DNA of 38,492 nt from contig JAHHIE010000064.1 of assembly GCA_019358945.1 (NCBI GenBank), positions 1 to 38,492 of the forward strand. The letters run 5' to 3'. Made by a program: the position numbers and the translations under genes. Positions 35,035 through 38,492 of this stretch are shown in pieces (position 1 is the stretch's first letter; each line of letters opens with the position of its first letter). Below the pieces are notes generated by a model, which did no database searches, was not told the origin of the DNA, and worked only from the letters and a program-made list of their open reading frames with translations. Source of the stretch: Stenomitos rutilans HA7619-LM2 (GTDB taxonomy: Bacteria > Cyanobacteriota > Cyanobacteriia > Leptolyngbyales > Leptolyngbyaceae).

Positions 35035-35055
35035 TGACCGCTGACCGCTGACCGC
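35035..35055. repeat. Heptanucleotide tandem repeat TGACCGC, three units
   Basis: Three perfect copies of TGACCGC followed by a decayed TAATACA, between the convergent ends of the metF-like gene and the DUF937 gene. The same unit is found at 10777. Confidence 0.8.
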
Positions 35056-35064
35056 TAATACACT

Positions 35065-35586
35065 CTACCGACCAAAGAATTGCCCTGCCATATTCAGCGC
35101 ATCACCCAGATCGACATTGCCGTCATGGTTACCATCCAGAAATGCATTCAACACGGGATTGCCCGCCTGCGGATTGCCTGTATGCTGACCGCTTTGCAGA
35201 AAGTTCAGCGCCAGAGGCACCAGCGTTGGCAGAATCGATTGGACGGTTTGTGGATCAAGTCCGGTGCGCTGAATCAAATCTTGCACCATCTGCTGTTGTA
35301 GCGCTGGCCCCAATACAGCCTCTACAGCCTGGGGATTTGGGCCTGTGCCACTGTATTGATTGACGGTTGCTTGTACCTGCTCAGCCCCTGCGGATGCTTG
35401 CTGCTGTTGTAAGGCAGACTGCACATAGCCACCCACGATCGACACCAGCGTCTGTGTTGTCCCCGCATCAATTCCATGATTGTTGCTGAGTTGTTGCACG
35501 GTGTTGATAATTGCGCCAAACTGATCGGGGCTTGCCTGCTGACCAGGATTACTTACAGCGCTCATCACGGCATCAAAAAGTCCCAT
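35065..35586 (-). CDS. DUF937 protein with a calcium-loop-like C terminus
   Basis: 173 residues starting MGLFDAVMSAVSNPGQQ, with DUF937 repeats (GPALQQQMVQDLIQRTGL, QSILPTLVPLALNFLQSG). The end reads FLDGNHDGNVDLGDALN, a D-x-N/D-x-D-G-x-V-D loop like EF-hand or dockerin calcium sites. The ATG at 35586 is preceded by GAGGAA at the right distance, ruling out the longer frame to 35682. It diverges from the GTPase gene. The function of DUF937 is not established. Confidence 0.82.
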   Translation of the reverse strand: MGLFDAVMSAVSNPGQQASPDQFGAIINTVQQLSNNHGIDAGTTQTLVSIVGGYVQSALQQQQASAGAEQVQATVNQYSGTGPNPQAVEAVLGPALQQQMVQDLIQRTGLDPQTVQSILPTLVPLALNFLQSGQHTGNPQAGNPVLNAFLDGNHDGNVDLGDALNMAGQFFGR

Positions 35587-35782
35587 AAATTCCTCTTTCA
35601 AGCATTGACCATCACAACTCGATCGCCAGATCGTGAGAAACTGTCTAGCGCCTGTGGTTACAGTAGCGTCCTGGTGGAGCAATCAAAGCAGGCTTAACAA
35701 TCTTTTCGGGCAATCAATCTTTTTGGGCAATCAGTCTTTGAGAACGCACAGGGTTACGTTCAAAAAAGTGCAGGGAATTAGA

Positions 35783-37420
35783 ATGAAAGGCAGATGCACC
35801 GTAGATGTCTTCATGCCGCTGTCGCGCCTTCTCACCCTGGTTGCTGGTATAGCCCTCATTTTGGGGCTAATGATCTGGCTGGTCGATTCTCTCACTCGCC
35901 TCTATTGGCAGCTTTCGTATTCTCCGCTGTTGTTTCAGGCCTTGCTGGTACTCATCCTGGTCGTGTTAGCCGCTCTCATCGGCGCTTCTATCTACTACCT
36001 CTTTGTGCTACCTCGTACTCAAAAACGTCGCAAACAAGCAAGACGCAAGCCTTTGGTGCCTGCTGAGAAAACAGAAGCGGCTGAAGAAACACTAAAAGCG
36101 GTGCGGCGACAGGTTGACCAGATTCAAGATGAAGTAGCACGGCAAGAACTGTTGCAGCGATCGCGCGAGATTGAGCAAACCCTTTCGCGAGGGCATCTGC
36201 AACTCGTGGTGTTTGGCACAGGGTCGGCAGGCAAAACCTCCTTAGTCAACGCGTTGATTGGGCGCGTAGCGGGCAAAGTGGGCGCAGCAATGGGCACTAC
36301 TGAAGTGGGCGAAACCCATGCGCTCAAGCTCAAGGGTGTGAGCCGCGAAATTCTTATCATCGATACACCGGGCATTTTAGAAGCGGGGGTTGCAGGCACA
36401 AAGCGCGAACAACTCGCCCGTCAATTGGCAACCGAAGCTGATTTGCTGCTATTTGTGCTGGACAACGATCTGCGCCAATCAGAATACGATCCGTTGCAAA
36501 TGCTGGCCGAGATTGGCAAGCGATCGCTTGTCATTCTCAACAAAACTGACCTTTATCCAGAGGGCGATCGGGATGTGATTCTTGCACGGCTACGCGATCG
36601 AGTGCGTGGGTTGGTCGCCCCCATTGATGTGATTGCGACGGCTGCAAATCCAAGTGCGATCGTCGTCGATGGCGAAACCATTCAGCTAGAGCCAGATATC
36701 ATGCCGCTGATTCGGCGCATGGTAGCGGTTTTGCGTGCGGAAGGGGATGATTTGCTGGCAGACAACATTTTGCTGCAATCTCAGCGATTGGGTGAAAAAG
36801 CCCGCTATCTCATTGATGCCCAGCGACGACGGCAGGCTGAAAAAATTGTTGATCGCTTTCAGTGGATCAGTGCTGGCGTGATTGCGGTAACGCCCTTACC
36901 TGTGGTCGATCTGCTGGCAACGGCTGCTATCAACGCTCAGATGGTGGTCGAAATTGGGCGGGTTTACGGCTGTGAGATCAACCTGGAACGGGGACGCGAA
37001 CTTGCTCTGTCCCTCGGCAAAACGCTGGCAAGTTTGGGCATTGTGAAGGGAGTGCTAACGCTAGTAGCAACCGCTTTGGAATTTAGCCTGGGTGGACTTC
37101 TCGTAGGGCGTGCCATTCAGGGCGTGAGCGCAGCCTACCTGACCCGAATTGCAGGCAAAAGCTTTATTGAATACTTTCGCCATGACCAGGATTGGGGCGA
37201 TGGAGGCATGACAGAAGTCGTGCAGCGCCAGTTTCAACTGAATCGCAAAGATGAATTTATGCGTGCTTTTGTCCAGGAAGCCATTACCCGCGTGATTCAA
37301 CCTCTCAACCTCGATCGCGCTACTGACACCGATGAGCAGCCGCGCTTGCCAGAAGTCCAAACCCCATTGGAAATCAAAGCCAAGCTCGATGCGGATTTAG
37401 AAGAGTGGAATCGATCGTGA
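35783..37420 (+). CDS. Membrane GTPase of the YcjF/DUF697 type
   Basis: 545 residues. Two N-terminal membrane helices (about 14-34 and 47-70) precede a coiled-coil linker, then a GTPase domain with G1 GTGSAGKT at 145-152, G3 DTPG and G4 NKTD. The C-terminal DUF697 part has ITPLPVVDLLATAAINAQ-like residues (here VTPLPVVDLLAT) and a hydrophobic hairpin. Similar proteins are found widely in cyanobacteria; their role is unknown, perhaps in envelope stress. AGGGA stands eight bases before the ATG at 35783, which is chosen over an open extension to 35633. Confidence 0.88.
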   Translation: MKGRCTVDVFMPLSRLLTLVAGIALILGLMIWLVDSLTRLYWQLSYSPLLFQALLVLILVVLAALIGASIYYLFVLPRTQKRRKQARRKPLVPAEKTEAAEETLKAVRRQVDQIQDEVARQELLQRSREIEQTLSRGHLQLVVFGTGSAGKTSLVNALIGRVAGKVGAAMGTTEVGETHALKLKGVSREILIIDTPGILEAGVAGTKREQLARQLATEADLLLFVLDNDLRQSEYDPLQMLAEIGKRSLVILNKTDLYPEGDRDVILARLRDRVRGLVAPIDVIATAANPSAIVVDGETIQLEPDIMPLIRRMVAVLRAEGDDLLADNILLQSQRLGEKARYLIDAQRRRQAEKIVDRFQWISAGVIAVTPLPVVDLLATAAINAQMVVEIGRVYGCEINLERGRELALSLGKTLASLGIVKGVLTLVATALEFSLGGLLVGRAIQGVSAAYLTRIAGKSFIEYFRHDQDWGDGGMTEVVQRQFQLNRKDEFMRAFVQEAITRVIQPLNLDRATDTDEQPRLPEVQTPLEIKAKLDADLEEWNRS

Positions 37421-37467
37421 GACGAAAAGGCCGTGAGCACAAATGTCTTAAACGTAGAGTCAGAAGC

Positions 37468-37501
37468 CAGGAGCCAGAATCAGTATGCATTCTGTCTCCT
37501 G
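37468..37501. repeat. Imperfect palindrome between convergent genes
   Basis: CAGGAG-C-CAGAAT pairs with ATTCTG-T-CTCCTG around an eight-base loop, giving twelve pairs with one mismatch. It follows the GTPase stop by 47 bases. It may be a dispersed repeat or a weak terminator; no T-run is present. Confidence 0.6.
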
Positions 37502-37658
37502 ATACCATTTCCCTTTCATTGGGCTACAGATCAAGAACCTCAAACAGTGATGCAACAGAGCTTCTATAACTCAAAACTGAGAACTGGTATACCTTCCCAA
37601 GCGTCCGTGTGTTGCTTCTCATCAAATTACACAGCAAGTCCTGGCAGAGGCACGCACA

Positions 37659-37695
37659 CAAAAAACCCCTGAAAGCACTTTTGGGCAACAGGGGT
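37659..37695 (-). terminator. Rho-independent terminator of the TerB-like gene
   Basis: On the minus strand, ACCCCTG pairs with CAGGGGT around a 17-base loop and is followed by six T residues. It lies about 44 bases after the TerB-like stop. Confidence 0.75.
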
Positions 37696-37738
37696 ATGAC
37701 GTGACCAGGAGCAGTGGCCTGAAAAATGCTTTGGATGT

Positions 37739-38206
37739 TTACTCTTCCTCTTCTTCCTCGTCTTCGTCTTCATCCGACGAAAACAGTTCGTCAATCATTT
37801 CATTTGCCCGGTCTTCAGAGATGCCTAGAGCTTGATACAGACTATCGATAAACTCCTGCTCTTCTTCAGGCACTTCCCCATCGGACGCGATGACAACCAC
37901 CGCGACGATAAACGCCGCTTCTTGAATGCCTTCATCTCTTGCAGTAGCAAGCGCCTGGGTTACAACAGCCTCAATCCCTTCTTCGTTGATTAGAGTCCCA
38001 ATTTCGGTGCCCAGGGCGGCAAAGTCGTCTTCTGAATAATCTTCGTACAGGTCGATCGCAGACAGCATTTCGCCCAGCGCTTCGGTTTCAACTTCGCCAG
38101 ACTCGCCATCAGAATAGAGCGAAAAAAGCCCGATCGCGGCGATCGCCAACTCTGGGCTTAGAGCAACCTGAGTACCGCCACCACGAGGTAATTTACGTTT
38201 AGACAT
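37739..38206 (-). CDS. TerB-like (tellurite-resistance fold) acidic protein
   Basis: 155 residues. A helical TerB-like bundle (about 15-140, with AAIGLFSLYSDGESGEVETEAL and IVAVVVIASDGEVPEEEQEFI) carries the D-G-E pairs typical of TerB metal-binding sites. It ends in a run of aspartate and glutamate. AGGAG before the ATG at 38206 supports the start. TerB-fold proteins are linked to metal or stress sensing, but no tellurite genes are near, so no resistance role is implied. Confidence 0.8.
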   Translation of the reverse strand: MSKRKLPRGGGTQVALSPELAIAAIGLFSLYSDGESGEVETEALGEMLSAIDLYEDYSEDDFAALGTEIGTLINEEGIEAVVTQALATARDEGIQEAAFIVAVVVIASDGEVPEEEQEFIDSLYQALGISEDRANEMIDELFSSDEDEDEEEEEE

Positions 38207-38367
38207 GCATTTCTCCTAAAGTTCACTTGGCAATAGCTGAATGGCAAGATCTACAATCTCGGTCAACCAAACCAGGATGAACTTAACGTTCCCAGGCATA
38301 ATCCAGATAGAACAGCAGAGGAGAAATCTCTACGTCAACGCTTTTGGACGCAAGTAAAATGCCTGTC

Positions 38368-38492
38368 GGTAGTGCGTCAAAGAATGGTGGGTCGAGTAAA
38401 GTAGGGAGACCGCTACTTTTACGTACAAATTATGGAATGTCTGCTCTGCGGTCATCCTAGCACCCACAAGCATGGAAAAGCTCCGAATGGGA
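38368..38492 (+). mobile_element. IS1-like insertion sequence, 5' end only (cut by window edge)
   Basis: Begins with GGTAGTGCGTCAA, identical to the terminus at the left end of the window, and has the transposase ATG 64 bases in, exactly as there. The sequence between the terminus and ATG differs from the left copy at many positions, so the two are separate members of a family, in inverted orientation relative to each other. The other end lies outside the window. Confidence 0.72.
38432..38492 (+). CDS. IS1-like transposase, N-terminal fragment (partial, runs off the window)
   Basis: The first 20 codons read MECLLCGH, then HKHGK and PNG, the start of an InsA-type zinc ribbon. Fourteen of 20 residues match the fragment at the left edge. 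Nothing can be said about whether the gene is intact. Confidence 0.65.
   Translation, partial: MECLLCGHPSTHKHGKAPNG

Overview
The window looks like chromosomal DNA of a cyanobacterium, probably a filamentous or Leptolyngbya-like lineage, although the genus is inference. The reasons are the very frequent HIP1-type octamer GCGATCGC and its GCGATCG core, a CyaC-type multidomain adenylate cyclase, a ferredoxin:thioredoxin reductase catalytic chain, a two-subunit glutamate synthase, and several short dispersed palindromes of the kind typical of cyanobacterial genomes. No rRNA, tRNA or CRISPR array was recognised.

Both edges cut into an insertion sequence. Each edge carries the start of an IS1-like transposase gene reading out of the window, with the same 13-base terminal sequence exactly 64 bases before the ATG. 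The two copies are diverged, so the window is 38 kb of chromosome bracketed by two related IS ends; an assembly break at a repeat is the likely reason for its limits.

Layout. 0.2-0.7 kb: nrdR, followed by about 1.2 kb with no convincing gene. 1.9-5.4 kb: cyaC. 5.5-9.0 kb: a small basic protein, a TPR protein, a MITE and a MuiA/DUF4139 protein. 9.5-10.7 kb: a GT2 glycosyltransferase fused to GtrA. 10.9-14.5 kb: a cyclic-nucleotide-domain histidine kinase, a small protein and a double AAA ATPase. 14.6-16.3 kb: a second MITE, a divergent FtrC-like protein, a hypothetical protein, a 21-base tandem-repeat array and a small protein. 16.4-25.0 kb: gltD and gltB on the same strand, separated by an AT-richer 2.5 kb cassette holding a PIN toxin-antitoxin-like pair, a DUF4926 protein, a degenerate M15-like protein, a cupin and an opposite-strand membrane protein. 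25.0-30.2 kb: a terminator-backed small membrane protein, a CHASE2 histidine kinase with a response regulator, and a divergent PAS/LuxR regulator with a small NfeD-like protein. 30.2-34.9 kb: a third MITE, then trpS, an ABC-type AAA ATPase, a TOPRIM-like partner gene broken by a 119-base tandem duplication, and a methylenetetrahydrofolate reductase. 35.0-38.2 kb: a DUF937 protein, a YcjF/DUF697-type membrane GTPase and a TerB-like acidic protein.

Common themes are signalling (cyaC, two other histidine kinases, two LuxR-type regulators), nitrogen assimilation (gltB/gltD) and housekeeping (nrdR, trpS, metF-like). The best candidates for new biology are the ATPase/TOPRIM pair inserted between housekeeping genes, the FtrC-like protein whose conserved CHC motif has become CDC, the 21-base (seven-codon) tandem array, and the foreign-looking cassette splitting gltB from gltD. 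Three MITE copies with TA-flanked inverted ends and a perfect palindrome lodged in frame inside gltB show active small-repeat traffic.
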